From contig NZ_LT222319.1 of NCBI RefSeq assembly GCF_900074915.1, positions 5,139,501 to 5,203,500 of the forward strand: a stretch of 64,000 nt of DNA, written 5' to 3'. How positions within the stretch are numbered: the stretch's first letter is position 1; each line of letters begins with the position of its first letter. Shown here one piece after another: positions 46,142 through 55,862 of this stretch. Under the pieces are notes generated by a model. That model was given only the letters and a program-made list of their open reading frames with translations, was not told where the DNA came from and ran no database searches. Origin of the DNA: Pseudomonas cerasi. GTDB taxonomy: Bacteria; Pseudomonadota; Gammaproteobacteria; Pseudomonadales; Pseudomonadaceae. The position numbers and the translations under genes were made by a program.

Positions 46142-48076
46142 TCAAGCCCGAAACTGCCCCAGGCTCGACTTCAACTGCGCAGCCAGCCCGTTTAGCACTT
46201 TGCCGCTAGCGGTCGTCTCAACCACCGCTTTTGCGGCTTTCTCGGCCTGAGCGTGAATCACCTCTACCCGACCGCGAACGGCCTGCGCGCCTTCAGCCTG
46301 ATGTACAGCCGCCTTGGTCGCCAGACCAATGGCCGCGTGTACCTGCTCGACAGATACCTGCACGGTCTGCTGGCGCTTGGCACTGTCTCGCAGTACTTCC
46401 AGACCTTCCTTGGCCTGGCGTCCGGCGATGCCGATGGCGGCGACCGCCTCTTTCGCTCCACGCTGCAGGGCGATGATGTGCTCCTGGATATCGCCCGTCG
46501 AGCTTTGCGTCTTGCTGGCCAGCGCCCGCACTTCGTCAGCCACCACGGCAAAGCCCCTGCCCGTTTCACCCGCGCGTGCGGCTTCAATGGCTGCGTTGAG
46601 TGCGAGCAAGTTGGTTTGCTCGGCAATACCGTGGATAACTTCCAGCACGACCTCGATCTGCTGGCTTTGCTGCGCCAGACGCTCAATGACCTGCGCACCG
46701 GTTTCAACCTGCCCGGCCAGCGCCTCGATCAAACCGCCGACCTGATTGGACGTGCGGGTGTTTTCATCGGTCGCTTGTTTGATATCGATCACCTGACGCA
46801 AGGCTGCCTGCATCGCCTGGCTTTCCGACTGCGCCTCGTCGGCCATCTGCTCCAGCGCTTTCAGACTGGCCGCCACTTGGTCCCGCTGCAATTCGGCCGC
46901 CGCATCGGCGCCGGCGTTACGCTCGCTCATGACACCGATTTCCTGCCCGGTGCGCTGCGCCACCTCGCCCGCCTCACGAACGATAGGCTGCAACTTGTCG
47001 ATGAAGCGGTTGACCGCCGCCGACATGTCGCCAATCTCGTCGTTGCTGTCCAGCTTGACGCGCTTGGTCAGGTCGCCCTCGCCCGCCGCAAGGTCATTGA
47101 GTGCCGCGATCAGCAGATGCAGCTTGCTGACGACCCGACGCCCGAGCACCACCGCCAGTAACAACAATACACCCAGGCCGACCAGGGCCAGACCCATGCC
47201 GATTCTCCAGCGCAGCGTTTCGGCAGCTTCCTGAACCGCCACACGCGTGTTGGCGGTCATTGCCGCTCCCGCCGCCTGAGCCGACTGCAGGCGCGTGCGT
47301 AGCGCGGCAGAGCTGTCCTTCGAGGCACTGGCAAGGCTGTCAGACACCAACTGTTCACCACTGGTGATCAGGGTCGCGAAACGCTTGTCCAGGGCAGTAA
47401 GATTCTCTTCGACCGTTGCCGTGGACACACCCATGCGCACCTTGCCGATCTCTACGCCGTTAGGGCTGATGGATGCCTCGACGTAATACACCGAAGGGTC
47501 GCTTTTCGCCGCATTGAGGACCTTGTCCATCGCCCGCTCGCCTTCGCCCTTGGCCAAAAGAGCCTTGACCAGCGGATTGTCACGGTTCATGTAACGCGTG
47601 AGGTGCTCACCTGCGGCGTCGTCATAAACGACGAACAGTACGTTGGGATTGCGCTGGGCACGGCGTGCGAATTCGGAAAGCGTGGGCGTGTCGTTGTCCC
47701 ACATGGCACGCGGAGCAACGGCAGCCAGCAATTCGGCCATGTCCGTCGCGGACTCGCGCAGGTCTTTCTCCAGCGTGGCACGCAGTTGAGCCTGCTCTTC
47801 CTTCAGACGGGTAGAGAGCCCGACGCTCAGGCGCTGTCGAGTGCTGGCTGACAATGCATCGAGGCTCGATGTCACTTCGCTACTCGCCGACTCCAGCTCT
47901 GAGGACAGATGTTGCGAATCTACCCCCAGGCGGTTGGCGAGATCGGCCTCAAGCGCAGTGACTGTGCTCCGGGTAAGCGCAACCGCCACCACCACCTGCA
48001 CCAAAAGAGCGATACCCAGCGCAATGAAGACCGGGCGCAGCAGACGGCTTTGCAATAGAGATAAGACAGCAGACAC
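46142..48076 (-). CDS. methyl-accepting chemotaxis protein
   Basis: A 644-residue receptor. TM1 is at about 12-35 (LRPVFIALGIALLVQVVVAVAL), a periplasmic sensor spans about 36-290, and TM2 is at about 293-318 (GMGLALVGLGVLLLLAVVLG). HAMP follows, then a signalling domain with the conserved tip EQTNLLALNAAIEAARAGETGRGFAVVADEVRALA. The periplasmic part is mostly helical and not a family I can name. It signals to CheA/CheW; the ligand is unknown. Monocistronic, 171 bases before the purA stop. Confidence 0.92.
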   Translation of the reverse strand: MSAVLSLLQSRLLRPVFIALGIALLVQVVVAVALTRSTVTALEADLANRLGVDSQHLSSELESASSEVTSSLDALSASTRQRLSVGLSTRLKEEQAQLRATLEKDLRESATDMAELLAAVAPRAMWDNDTPTLSEFARRAQRNPNVLFVVYDDAAGEHLTRYMNRDNPLVKALLAKGEGERAMDKVLNAAKSDPSVYYVEASISPNGVEIGKVRMGVSTATVEENLTALDKRFATLITSGEQLVSDSLASASKDSSAALRTRLQSAQAAGAAMTANTRVAVQEAAETLRWRIGMGLALVGLGVLLLLAVVLGRRVVSKLHLLIAALNDLAAGEGDLTKRVKLDSNDEIGDMSAAVNRFIDKLQPIVREAGEVAQRTGQEIGVMSERNAGADAAAELQRDQVAASLKALEQMADEAQSESQAMQAALRQVIDIKQATDENTRTSNQVGGLIEALAGQVETGAQVIERLAQQSQQIEVVLEVIHGIAEQTNLLALNAAIEAARAGETGRGFAVVADEVRALASKTQSSTGDIQEHIIALQRGAKEAVAAIGIAGRQAKEGLEVLRDSAKRQQTVQVSVEQVHAAIGLATKAAVHQAEGAQAVRGRVEVIHAQAEKAAKAVVETTASGKVLNGLAAQLKSSLGQFRA

Positions 48077-48200
48077 AGGAGAATCCCTCCACCCTCAGCG
48101 CCATTAAAATGCTGGCACTTTTCTGTCATCTTTGTAGCAAGCGCCGTGCCGTGACACAAGTCTCACTTTTCTGAGCTTCCCTGCCGTCGGTGCGACAATA

Positions 48201-48227
48201 AAAAAGGGCCGCACATGCGACCCTTTT
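48201..48227 (-). terminator. terminator after purA
   Basis: AAAAAGGG and CCCTTTTT flank a GC-rich inner stem (CGCA/TGCG) with one mismatch. On the minus strand it ends in a T-run, 21 bases after the purA stop; the symmetry lets it work on either strand. Confidence 0.85.
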
Positions 48228-48247
48228 TGGCACAGCCCGGTGACGTA

Positions 48248-49540
48248 TCAGCCGAACGGATGACGCAGCACGATGGTTTCGTTGCGGTCAGGACCGGTCG
48301 AAATGATGTCGATAGGCGCACCCACCAGCTCTTCAACACGCTTGATGTAAGCGCGAGCGGCAGCAGGCAGCTCTTCGAGGGTCTTAGCACCCAGCGTGGA
48401 TTCGCTCCAGCCTGGCATCTGCTCGTAGACCGGACGCAGGCCCAGATAGCTGTCAGCGTCGGTAGGCGCGTCGATGACGGCACCCTCTTCGTTCTCGTAG
48501 CCCACACAGATGTTGATGGTTTCCAGACCGTCGAGCACGTCCAGCTTGGTCAGGCACAGGCCCGAGATGCTGTTGATTTCGATGGCGCGACGCAGGATGA
48601 CGGCGTCGAACCAGCCGCAACGGCGTGCACGACCGGTGGTGGCACCGAACTCATGACCACGCTTGGCCAGGAAGGCACCGACGTCATCGAACAGCTCAGT
48701 CGGGAAAGGACCCGAACCCACGCGCGTGGTGTAGGCCTTGGTGATACCCAGGATGTAATCCAGGTACATCGGACCAAAACCGGAACCGGTGGCAATGCCG
48801 CCCGCCGTGGTGTTGGAGCTGGTGACGTACGGGTAGGTACCGTGGTCGATGTCCAGCAGCGAACCCTGGGCACCTTCGAACATGATGTCCTTGCCGTCGC
48901 GACGCATCTCATGCAGCGCAGCGGTGACGTCGAGCATCAGCGGCTTGAGCATGTCGGCGTATTCCATGCACTCGTCGAGCGTCTTCTGGAAGTCGATGGC
49001 AGGCTCTTTGTAGTAATTGACCAGCACGAAGTTGTGGTAGTCGAGCAGTTCGCCCAGCTTGGCGGCGAAGCGCTCACGATGGAACAGGTCGCCGATACGC
49101 AGACCGCGACGTGCGACCTTGTCTTCGTAGGCCGGGCCGATACCACGACCGGTGGTGCCGATCTTGAACTCGCCGCGGGCTTTTTCACGCGCCTGGTCGA
49201 GTGCCACGTGGTACGACAGGATCAGCGGGCAGGACGGGCTGATGCGCAGACGCTCACGCACCGGAATGCCTTTCTCTTCCAGCTTGACGATTTCGCGCAG
49301 GAGCGCGTCGGGAGCAACCACCACACCGTTACCGATCAGGCACTGCACGCGTTCGCGCAGCACACCGGACGGAATCAGGTGCAATACGGTTTTCTCACCG
49401 TCGATCACCAGTGTGTGGCCGGCGTTGTGGCCACCCTGATAGCGAACTACGGCGGTAGCATGTTCGGTCAGCAGATCAACGATCTTGCCTTTGCCCTCAT
49501 CACCCCATTGAGTGCCCAGGACTACGACATTCTTACCCAT
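48248..49540 (-). CDS. purA: adenylosuccinate synthetase
   Basis: A 430-residue enzyme: MGKNVVVLGTQWGDEGKGK contains the GTP/IMP loop, followed by QGGHNAGHTL, the IMP site GTTGRGIGPAYEDK, and the guanine site GPDRNETI near the C-terminus. It forms adenylosuccinate from IMP and aspartate with GTP. ATG 49540 starts the family N-terminus; a 5-codon longer reading is unlikely. It follows hisZ by 54 bases. Confidence 0.97.
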   Translation of the reverse strand: MGKNVVVLGTQWGDEGKGKIVDLLTEHATAVVRYQGGHNAGHTLVIDGEKTVLHLIPSGVLRERVQCLIGNGVVVAPDALLREIVKLEEKGIPVRERLRISPSCPLILSYHVALDQAREKARGEFKIGTTGRGIGPAYEDKVARRGLRIGDLFHRERFAAKLGELLDYHNFVLVNYYKEPAIDFQKTLDECMEYADMLKPLMLDVTAALHEMRRDGKDIMFEGAQGSLLDIDHGTYPYVTSSNTTAGGIATGSGFGPMYLDYILGITKAYTTRVGSGPFPTELFDDVGAFLAKRGHEFGATTGRARRCGWFDAVILRRAIEINSISGLCLTKLDVLDGLETINICVGYENEEGAVIDAPTDADSYLGLRPVYEQMPGWSESTLGAKTLEELPAAARAYIKRVEELVGAPIDIISTGPDRNETIVLRHPFG

Positions 49541-49594
49541 AACACTTGTCCTCATTCACGCAAACTTGGTGCCGGCGGCGGCCGGCAGGAATAC

Positions 49595-50782
49595 TCAAGA
49601 AGCCAGCGGCATTACCTGCCAGTGCTCGCCATGCTGAATCAATTGCCGGTCACAGTCGGCTTCACGCGCGGCGCTCGCCTGCTGCCCAGGCAACGCCTGA
49701 ACCACACGCTGACCTTCACTGCGCAACTGGCAAACCATCTGCCAGAGTGCCGCATCCGTACTGTCCGGCACCCAGATGCCACCAGACGGTAAGACGATTT
49801 CTGCCTGCCCCAGGGTAACCAGGGTTTTCAGGTCGGTGGAAAAGCCGGTCGCCGGACGGGCACGACCGAAGTCGGCACCGATGTCATCGTAACGACCGCC
49901 CTGAGCGATCGACTGGCCCACGCCCGGCACGAACACCGCGAACACCACACCGGTGTGGTAGTGGTAACCGCGCAGCTCGCCGAGATCAAAGTACAGCGGC
50001 AGCTGCGGGAAACGCGCAGCCAGACGCTCGGCAATCGACAGCAGGTCGTCCAGAGCGGCCAGCACTGGCGCCGGTGCGCCGGCCAGACGATCGCGTGCTG
50101 CGTCCAGCACCTCACGACCACCGCACAGATCAACCAGTGCGCGCAGCATGGCGGCCAGTTCTGGCGGCAGATCGGCGGTGAGGGCAATCACTTCATCGAT
50201 GGCCTTGCGCTGCAGTGCATCGAACAGCTGCTGCTCGACTTCACCCGACAGGCCGGCGGCACGCGCCAGACCGCGATAGATACCGACATGCCCGAGGTCC
50301 ATGTGCACATCCGGCACATCGGCCAGTTGCAGCATGACCAGCATCAGACTGATGACTTCAACATCGCTGCTCGGGCTCGCATCGCCGTAAAGTTCGGCAC
50401 CCAGTTGTATCGGGCTGCGCGAGGACGACAGCGCGCGCGGCTGAGCGTGCAGAACGCTGCCCGCGTAGCACAGACGGCTCGGGCCTTCACGTTTCAGGGT
50501 GTGAGCATCGATACGTGCAACCTGTGGCGTGATGTCGGCGCGAAAGCCCATCTGCCGGCCCGATTGCGGGTCAATAACCTTGAAGGTACGCAGATCCAGA
50601 TCCGAACCCGCGCCAGTCAGCAGGGACTCGAGATACTCGATATGCGGGGTGACGACAAACTCATAGCCCCAGCTCTGAAACAGATCCAACACCTGACGGC
50701 GCGCTACTTCAATGCGCGCCGCTTCCGGTGGCAGTACTTCTTCGATGCCATCTGGTAGCAGCCAGCGGTCGACCGTTGCCAT
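49595..50782 (-). CDS. hisZ: ATP phosphoribosyltransferase regulatory subunit HisZ
   Basis: A 395-residue class II aaRS-like protein: MATVDRWLLPDGIEEVLPPEAARIE, motif-2-like FRADITPQVARIDAH, and a C-terminal region with VFAVFVPGVGQSIAQGGRYDDIG. HisZ lacks the anticodon-binding domain of HisRS and activates short-form HisG in histidine synthesis. ATG 50782 is used; a 72-codon extension runs back through the intergenic hairpins and is rejected. The hisZ-purA linkage is typical of Pseudomonas. Confidence 0.93.
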   Translation of the reverse strand: MATVDRWLLPDGIEEVLPPEAARIEVARRQVLDLFQSWGYEFVVTPHIEYLESLLTGAGSDLDLRTFKVIDPQSGRQMGFRADITPQVARIDAHTLKREGPSRLCYAGSVLHAQPRALSSSRSPIQLGAELYGDASPSSDVEVISLMLVMLQLADVPDVHMDLGHVGIYRGLARAAGLSGEVEQQLFDALQRKAIDEVIALTADLPPELAAMLRALVDLCGGREVLDAARDRLAGAPAPVLAALDDLLSIAERLAARFPQLPLYFDLGELRGYHYHTGVVFAVFVPGVGQSIAQGGRYDDIGADFGRARPATGFSTDLKTLVTLGQAEIVLPSGGIWVPDSTDAALWQMVCQLRSEGQRVVQALPGQQASAAREADCDRQLIQHGEHWQVMPLAS

Positions 50783-50958
50783 TACGCCATTCCCCTGTGA
50801 TCCAGGCGGCCAGCCTACAGGCCGACCTTGAGTGAAGCAGAAAGTGGTGCGCCGTATGACGGGCACGACAAATGCCCGAGACAGGCCTTGCAGACCACTT
50901 TCCTCGAAAAATCTTGCCGCGTTCCGATTCAGATACGGCCAATCAATCGTGCAGACGC

Positions 50959-51046
50959 AAAAAAGCCGGGAATTTCCCGGCTGCCGCATGATACACACGT
51001 TTCACCGTACGTTCACCCCACCGGGCGGTTTTGCCGCCCGGCGGGT
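50959..51046 (-). terminator. tandem hairpins after hflC
   Basis: Two hairpins follow hflC. The nearer (51017-51046) is a GC-rich stem of CCACCGGGCGG/CCGCCCGGCGG type without T-run. The farther (50959-50982) is AGCCGGGAA/TTCCCGGCT followed on the minus strand by six T, a classical intrinsic terminator. They end the long hfq-hflX-hflK-hflC transcript ahead of hisZ. Confidence 0.85.
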
Positions 51047-51052
51047 GATTAA

Positions 51053-51922
51053 TTACGGCTTGGCTTTTTCCATGTAGCGAAAGAATTCGCTGTTCGGATC
51101 AAGCACCATCACGTCGCTCTTGTTCGCAAAGCTTTCGCGGTAGGCACGCAGGCTGCGATAGAACGCGTAGAACTCCTGGTCCTGACCATACGCCTTGGAG
51201 TAGATCGCGGCAGCCTGGGCATCACCATCACCACGCGCTTCTTCCGACTCGCGATAGGCTTCGGCCAGCAGCACACGACGCTGACGATCGGCGTCGGCAC
51301 GGATGCCTTCAGCCAGCTCGTTACCCTTGGCACGGTGTTCGCGGGCTTCACGCTCACGCTCAGTGCTCATGCGTTCGAAAACGCTGCGATTCACTTCCTT
51401 CGGCAGATCGATGGCCTTGACCCGGACATCGACCACTTCGATACCCAGTTCTTTCTCGGCCATGCGGTTCAGCGAACCGGTGATGTCCGCCATCAGCGCG
51501 TCTCGCTCACCCGACACGACTTCGTGCAGGGTGCGCTTGCCGAACTGGTCACGCAGACCGGATTCCAGACGACGCGAAAGACGCTCGTCGGCAATCTGCT
51601 TGAGGCCGGAAGTCGCGGTGTAAAAACGCTCCGCATCCTTCACACGCCACTTGGCGTAGGCATCGACCATGACCGCTTTCTTTTCCAGTGTCAGGAAGCG
51701 CTGGGTCGGTGCATCGAGGGTCAGCAAACGACCGTCGAACTTGCGCACCTGGTTCACGTAAGGAACCTTCACATGCAGACCCGGCTGAACGTCAGCCTGG
51801 ACCACACGACCGAATTGCAGCAGAACCGCGCGCTCGGTCTGGGACACTATGTAAAAGCTGTTCCAGGCGATGACCGCCAGTACCACGCCGACAATAAGGG
51901 TGATCAGTGATTTGTTACTCAT
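51053..51922 (-). CDS. hflC: FtsH modulator HflC
   Basis: A 289-residue SPFH/band-7 protein with one N-terminal membrane anchor (about 5-25; LITLIVGVVLAVIAWNSFYIV). The band-7 domain starts VSQTERAVLLQFGRVV and a coiled coil includes MSTEREREAREHRAKGNE. With HflK it forms a periplasm-facing cage around FtsH that limits its proteolysis. The start overlaps the hflK stop (TGATG). Confidence 0.96.
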   Translation of the reverse strand: MSNKSLITLIVGVVLAVIAWNSFYIVSQTERAVLLQFGRVVQADVQPGLHVKVPYVNQVRKFDGRLLTLDAPTQRFLTLEKKAVMVDAYAKWRVKDAERFYTATSGLKQIADERLSRRLESGLRDQFGKRTLHEVVSGERDALMADITGSLNRMAEKELGIEVVDVRVKAIDLPKEVNRSVFERMSTEREREAREHRAKGNELAEGIRADADRQRRVLLAEAYRESEEARGDGDAQAAAIYSKAYGQDQEFYAFYRSLRAYRESFANKSDVMVLDPNSEFFRYMEKAKP

Positions 51923-53127
51923 CAGCGAGTCTCCCTGGTACGTACTTCACCACGCTGCTGAGCCTCATTCGCCCGGGCAGCGGCGGCAGCAGCGGCAGCA
52001 TCATTAGCCGACTGCGATGGCGTACCTGAATTGGAGCCATTGCCGTTACTGCTGCGACTGCTCTCGATCATCTTGTCGAGCGGCAGATAAAGCAGATTGT
52101 TCTGCCCCTTGTCGCCGGTCACGAGAACCTTGCTGGTGTTGCTGAAGACTTCCTGCATGGTGTCCAGATACAGACGCTGGCGGGTAACTTCAGGAGCCTT
52201 GCGGTACTCGGCAACCAGTTTGGTAAAGCGATCCGCCTCACCCTTGGCGCGCGAAACCACTTCATCGCGGTAACCGTTGGCATCTTCGAGAATACGCTGA
52301 GCCTGACCACGGGCTTCCGGGATCACACCGTTGGCATAGCTTTCAGCCTGGTTACGCGCACGCTGCTCGTCTTCACGGGCGCGGATCACGTCATCGAAGG
52401 CTTCCTGAACTTCACGCGGCGCGGCAGCGCTCTGTACGTTGACCTGAGTGACGGTGATGCCGGTACGGTAGGTATCGAGGAAACGTTGCAGACGCTCCTT
52501 GATTTCGCTGGCCATCAGTTCACGGCCTTCAGTCAGCACCTGATCCATCGCCGTGGAACCCACGACATGGCGCAACGCACTTTCAGTCGCGTGCTGCAGG
52601 CTGATTTCAGGCTGGTCGACGTTCAGCACGAACGCCTGAAGGTCGCTGATCTTGTACTGCACGGTCAGCGGCACTTCGACGATGTTCTCGTCTTCGGTGA
52701 GCATCTGGCCCTGCTTGCTGTAGGCACGCTCGCGAGTCACGTTCTCCATGTACTTGCGATCGAACGGCGGGAAGTAGATGTTAAGGCCCGGGCCCACGGT
52801 CTCGTGGTACTGACCGAAACGCAGCACGACAGCCTGCTCTTGCTCGTCAACCACATAGATAGCGCTGTAAAGCCAGAAAGCGACCAGTACGACAAGCCCG
52901 ATGCCGAGCAGGCCGAAGCCACCGCCCTTGCCTGAGCCGCCACCACTGCCACTGCTGCCGCCATCGCTGCCGCGTTTGTTACCGCCGCCGAACAACCCCT
53001 TCAGGCTTTCCTGCAGCTTACGGAAGGCCTCGTCGAGATCAGGTGGTCCCTTGCGATCGCCGCCACGGCGTTTGCCACCCCAGGGATCTTGATTATTCGA
53101 GTTGCCACCCGGCTCATTCCAAGCCAT
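51922..53127 (-). CDS. hflK: FtsH modulator HflK
   Basis: A 401-residue SPFH protein. The Gly-rich cytoplasmic N-terminus (MAWNEPGGNSNNQDPWGGKRRGG) is followed by a membrane segment near 75-95 (GLLGIGLVVLVAFWLYSAIYV) and the band-7 domain VVDEQEQAVVLRFGQY. The C-tail is Ser/Asn/Ala-rich. ATG 53127 is the family start; an 8-codon extension exists. Partner of HflC. Confidence 0.95.
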   Translation of the reverse strand: MAWNEPGGNSNNQDPWGGKRRGGDRKGPPDLDEAFRKLQESLKGLFGGGNKRGSDGGSSGSGGGSGKGGGFGLLGIGLVVLVAFWLYSAIYVVDEQEQAVVLRFGQYHETVGPGLNIYFPPFDRKYMENVTRERAYSKQGQMLTEDENIVEVPLTVQYKISDLQAFVLNVDQPEISLQHATESALRHVVGSTAMDQVLTEGRELMASEIKERLQRFLDTYRTGITVTQVNVQSAAAPREVQEAFDDVIRAREDEQRARNQAESYANGVIPEARGQAQRILEDANGYRDEVVSRAKGEADRFTKLVAEYRKAPEVTRQRLYLDTMQEVFSNTSKVLVTGDKGQNNLLYLPLDKMIESSRSSNGNGSNSGTPSQSANDAAAAAAAARANEAQQRGEVRTRETR

Positions 53128-53194
53128 AGCGCTCTCCATCTGATAAAGCAAAGACGCGCCCGCGGCGCGCCGACCAATGCTACAGAATGCTCGC

Positions 53195-53215
53195 GAAAGC
53201 CGTACAACGGCTTTC
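53195..53215 (-). terminator. hflX-hflK intercistronic hairpin
   Basis: GAAAGCCG/CGGCTTTC, an 8-base perfect stem with loop TACAA on the plus strand, lies 8 bases after the hflX stop. There is no T-run, so it is more likely a processing or attenuation structure than a full stop. Confidence 0.5.
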
Positions 53216-53223
53216 TCGTGCTT

Positions 53224-54525
53224 TTATTGCAAAGTGTGTTGCTCGATGAACTCCAGCGGCTGCAATCCTTCGCGACTCACCAGTCGATTGAGTTCAACGC
53301 GCGGCAGTCGTACGGCCAACACGCTGGCACCTTCCTCGTCATGCGTTTCGCTCTGCACCGCACCCAGCTCAAAGAACTGGGCACGCAGCCGGGCGAGACT
53401 TTGAGGCAGAAGCAGCGTGCCGACAAACAGGTCGTCGCCGAGCAATTCGGCGATAGCCTGCTTGAGCAGATCAAGCCCTCGACCATCACGGGCAGAAACC
53501 CAGACACGCTGCGGCTTGCCGTCGGCATCGCGCTGTATCTGAGGCTCTACGCCTTCAAGCAGATCGAGTTTGTTATAGACCTCGAGGATCGGCAAGCCCT
53601 CGGCTCCGATCTCACCAAGCACCGCCATGACCTGCTCGATCTGCGACATGCGATCCGGCTCGTGGGAGTCGATCACATGCAGCAATAAATCGGAGTTGCT
53701 CGATTCTTCAAGCGTCGCGCGAAAGGCCTCGACCAGTTTGTGTGGCAGATGGCGAATGAAGCCCACGGTATCGGCCAGCACGATCGGACCCAGGTCATCG
53801 AGCTGCAGACGACGCAGGGTCGGATCGAGCGTGGCGAACAGTTGGTCTGCCGCGAACACGTCCGAATCGGTTACCGAGTTGAACAGGGTCGATTTGCCGG
53901 CGTTGGTATAGCCCACCAGTGAAACCGATGGAATATCCGCGCGACGACGCCCGCGACGGGCCTGATCACGTTGGCTGCGAACCTTCTCCAGCCGTCCCTT
54001 GATCTGCCGCAGGCGAACCCGCAATAGACGTCGGTCGGTTTCAAGCTGGGTTTCGCCCGGACCGCGCAGCCCGATACCACCTTTCTGTCGCTCAAGGTGG
54101 GTCCAGCCACGGACCAGACGGGTACTCATGTGCTCAAGCTGGGCCAGTTCGACCTGCAGCTTGCCTTCGTGAGTACGCGCCCTTTGCGCAAAGATATCGA
54201 GAATCAGACCGGTACGATCAAGCACACGACACTCGAAAACGCGTTCGAGGTTGCGTTCCTGACTGGGCGTGAGGGTGTGATTGAAGATGACCAGATCGGC
54301 CTGTTCGGCCTTGACCTGATCGCGAAGCTCTTCGACCTTGCCAGAGCCGATCAGATACTTGGCCGAAGGCCGATGACGCGGCACGTTGATAAACGCAACG
54401 GTATCGGCACCGGCCGAGATGGCCAATTCCTGAAACTCCTGCGGATCTTCGCGCGCCTCAGGGTCCTGACCATCCAGATGAACGAGAATTGCACGTTCAC
54501 CACCACTGTGGCGCTCAAAGAACAA
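53224..54525 (-). CDS. hflX: ribosome-associated GTPase HflX
   Basis: A 433-residue GTPase. The N-terminal glycine-rich domain contains HRPSAKYLIGSGKVEEL and GIGLRGPGETQLETDRR. The G-domain has G1 GYTNAGKST at 205-213, G3 DTVGF and G4 NKLD. HflX splits stalled 70S ribosomes, notably after heat shock. It starts 12 bases after hfq. Confidence 0.96.
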   Translation of the reverse strand: MFFERHSGGERAILVHLDGQDPEAREDPQEFQELAISAGADTVAFINVPRHRPSAKYLIGSGKVEELRDQVKAEQADLVIFNHTLTPSQERNLERVFECRVLDRTGLILDIFAQRARTHEGKLQVELAQLEHMSTRLVRGWTHLERQKGGIGLRGPGETQLETDRRLLRVRLRQIKGRLEKVRSQRDQARRGRRRADIPSVSLVGYTNAGKSTLFNSVTDSDVFAADQLFATLDPTLRRLQLDDLGPIVLADTVGFIRHLPHKLVEAFRATLEESSNSDLLLHVIDSHEPDRMSQIEQVMAVLGEIGAEGLPILEVYNKLDLLEGVEPQIQRDADGKPQRVWVSARDGRGLDLLKQAIAELLGDDLFVGTLLLPQSLARLRAQFFELGAVQSETHDEEGASVLAVRLPRVELNRLVSREGLQPLEFIEQHTLQ

Positions 54526-54537
54526 GGCAGACTCCTA

Positions 54538-54798
54538 TCAGGCGTTACCTGGCTCGGCGTCCGCGCCGTCAGCGTCTGTAGCGCTTGGCAGGCGGATCGG
54601 GCGAACCGGTACGACGGTGGAAATAGCGTGTTTGTAGACCATCTGGCTGACCGTGTTCTTCAGCAAAATGACGAACTGGTCGAAAGACTCGATCGTACCC
54701 TGCAGCTTGATACCGTTGACCAGATAGATCGATACCCCGACCTTCTCTTTACGCAAGGTATTCAGGTAAGGGTCTTGTAGCGAATGCCCTTTTGACAT
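54538..54798 (-). CDS. hfq: RNA chaperone Hfq
   Basis: An 86-residue Hfq: MSKGHSLQDPYLNTLRKEKVGVSIYLVNG (Sm1) and VSQMVYKHAISTVVPVRPI (Sm2 with the YKH motif), plus a short C-tail as in Pseudomonas. It forms a hexameric ring that pairs small RNAs with messages and binds A-rich targets. ATG 54798 is chosen over an 8-codon extension; AGGAG stands upstream. Confidence 0.97.
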   Translation of the reverse strand: MSKGHSLQDPYLNTLRKEKVGVSIYLVNGIKLQGTIESFDQFVILLKNTVSQMVYKHAISTVVPVRPIRLPSATDADGADAEPGNA

Positions 54799-54890
54799 GT
54801 GCCGCACTCCTTTAAGGATCAATAAAATAATAAATCGAATTCGATTGGCTTACCGGCCACCCCCCAAGGATAGACGGCTATTGCAGGGAC

Positions 54891-55862
54891 TCAGCTCAAT
54901 ATGGAGACCGATCCCAGGTATTTCAAGGCGCGCGACAGATTGTCGCTGGCCAGGCTGTCCAGCCAGTGCAAGTCGTCCCAGCTACGTAGCCAGGTGAACT
55001 GCCTTTTGGCCAGCTGGCGCGTCGCAATGATGCCGCGCTCCTGCATTTCATCCCGCGTCAGTTTCCCATCCAGGTGATCCCAGACCTGGCGATAACCGAC
55101 AGCTCTTATCGATGGCAACCCTGAATGCAGATCACCTCTTGAGCGCAATGCCAGTACTTCGTCCAGAAACCCCTGATCCAGCATTTGCTCGAAACGTAGC
55201 GCGATGCGTTGGTGCAGCACCTTGCGATCAGCCGGAGCGATGGCAAGGTTCGCAACAGTATAGGGCAATTGCTGGCGCCCTGATGCGGCTGCTTCGGTAC
55301 TTTGCGCAGTTTGTTGCTCGCGGTGTGCCGTCATGCTCATTCCGCTGACGCGATACACCTCGAGTGCCCTGATCAGCCGTTGCGGATCATTGGGGTGAAT
55401 ACGTGCCGCCGAAACGGGATCGACCACCGCCAGTTGATCGTGCAATGACTGCCAGCCGAAGGCCTGTGCATCCGCCTCAAGCTGCGCCCTGACCTGCGCA
55501 TCGGCCGCCGGCATATTCGCCAGCCCGTCCAATAGAGCCTTGAAATACAACATAGTGCCGCCGACCAGCAAAGGAATATTTCCGCGCGCAGTAATTTCCG
55601 CCATGGCCGCCAGGGCGTCACTGCGAAAATCGGCGGCGGAGTAGCTTTGCGCCGGGTCGAGAATGTCGATCAGACGGTGAGGATATTCAGCCAGCTGAGC
55701 CTTCGACGGTTTGGCGGTACCGATGTCCATGCCGCGATAGACCAGCGCAGAGTCGACGCTGATCAGCTCGCAGGGCAGCACTTTGGTCAGTTCTATCGCA
55801 AGGTCGGTCTTGCCTGCAGCGGTAGGCCCCATGAGAAAGATGGCCGGAGGTAAAGCGTTCAT
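54891..55862 (-). CDS. miaA: tRNA dimethylallyltransferase
   Basis: A 323-residue enzyme with P-loop GPTAAGKTD at 12-20, the DSALVYRGMDIGTAKP segment, and LVGGTMLYFKALLDGLA binding the substrate. It adds a dimethylallyl group to A37 of tRNAs reading U-starting codons, using the IspE-pathway product. It abuts mutL with no gap (start 55862, stop 55863). Confidence 0.96.
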   Translation of the reverse strand: MNALPPAIFLMGPTAAGKTDLAIELTKVLPCELISVDSALVYRGMDIGTAKPSKAQLAEYPHRLIDILDPAQSYSAADFRSDALAAMAEITARGNIPLLVGGTMLYFKALLDGLANMPAADAQVRAQLEADAQAFGWQSLHDQLAVVDPVSAARIHPNDPQRLIRALEVYRVSGMSMTAHREQQTAQSTEAAASGRQQLPYTVANLAIAPADRKVLHQRIALRFEQMLDQGFLDEVLALRSRGDLHSGLPSIRAVGYRQVWDHLDGKLTRDEMQERGIIATRQLAKRQFTWLRSWDDLHWLDSLASDNLSRALKYLGSVSILS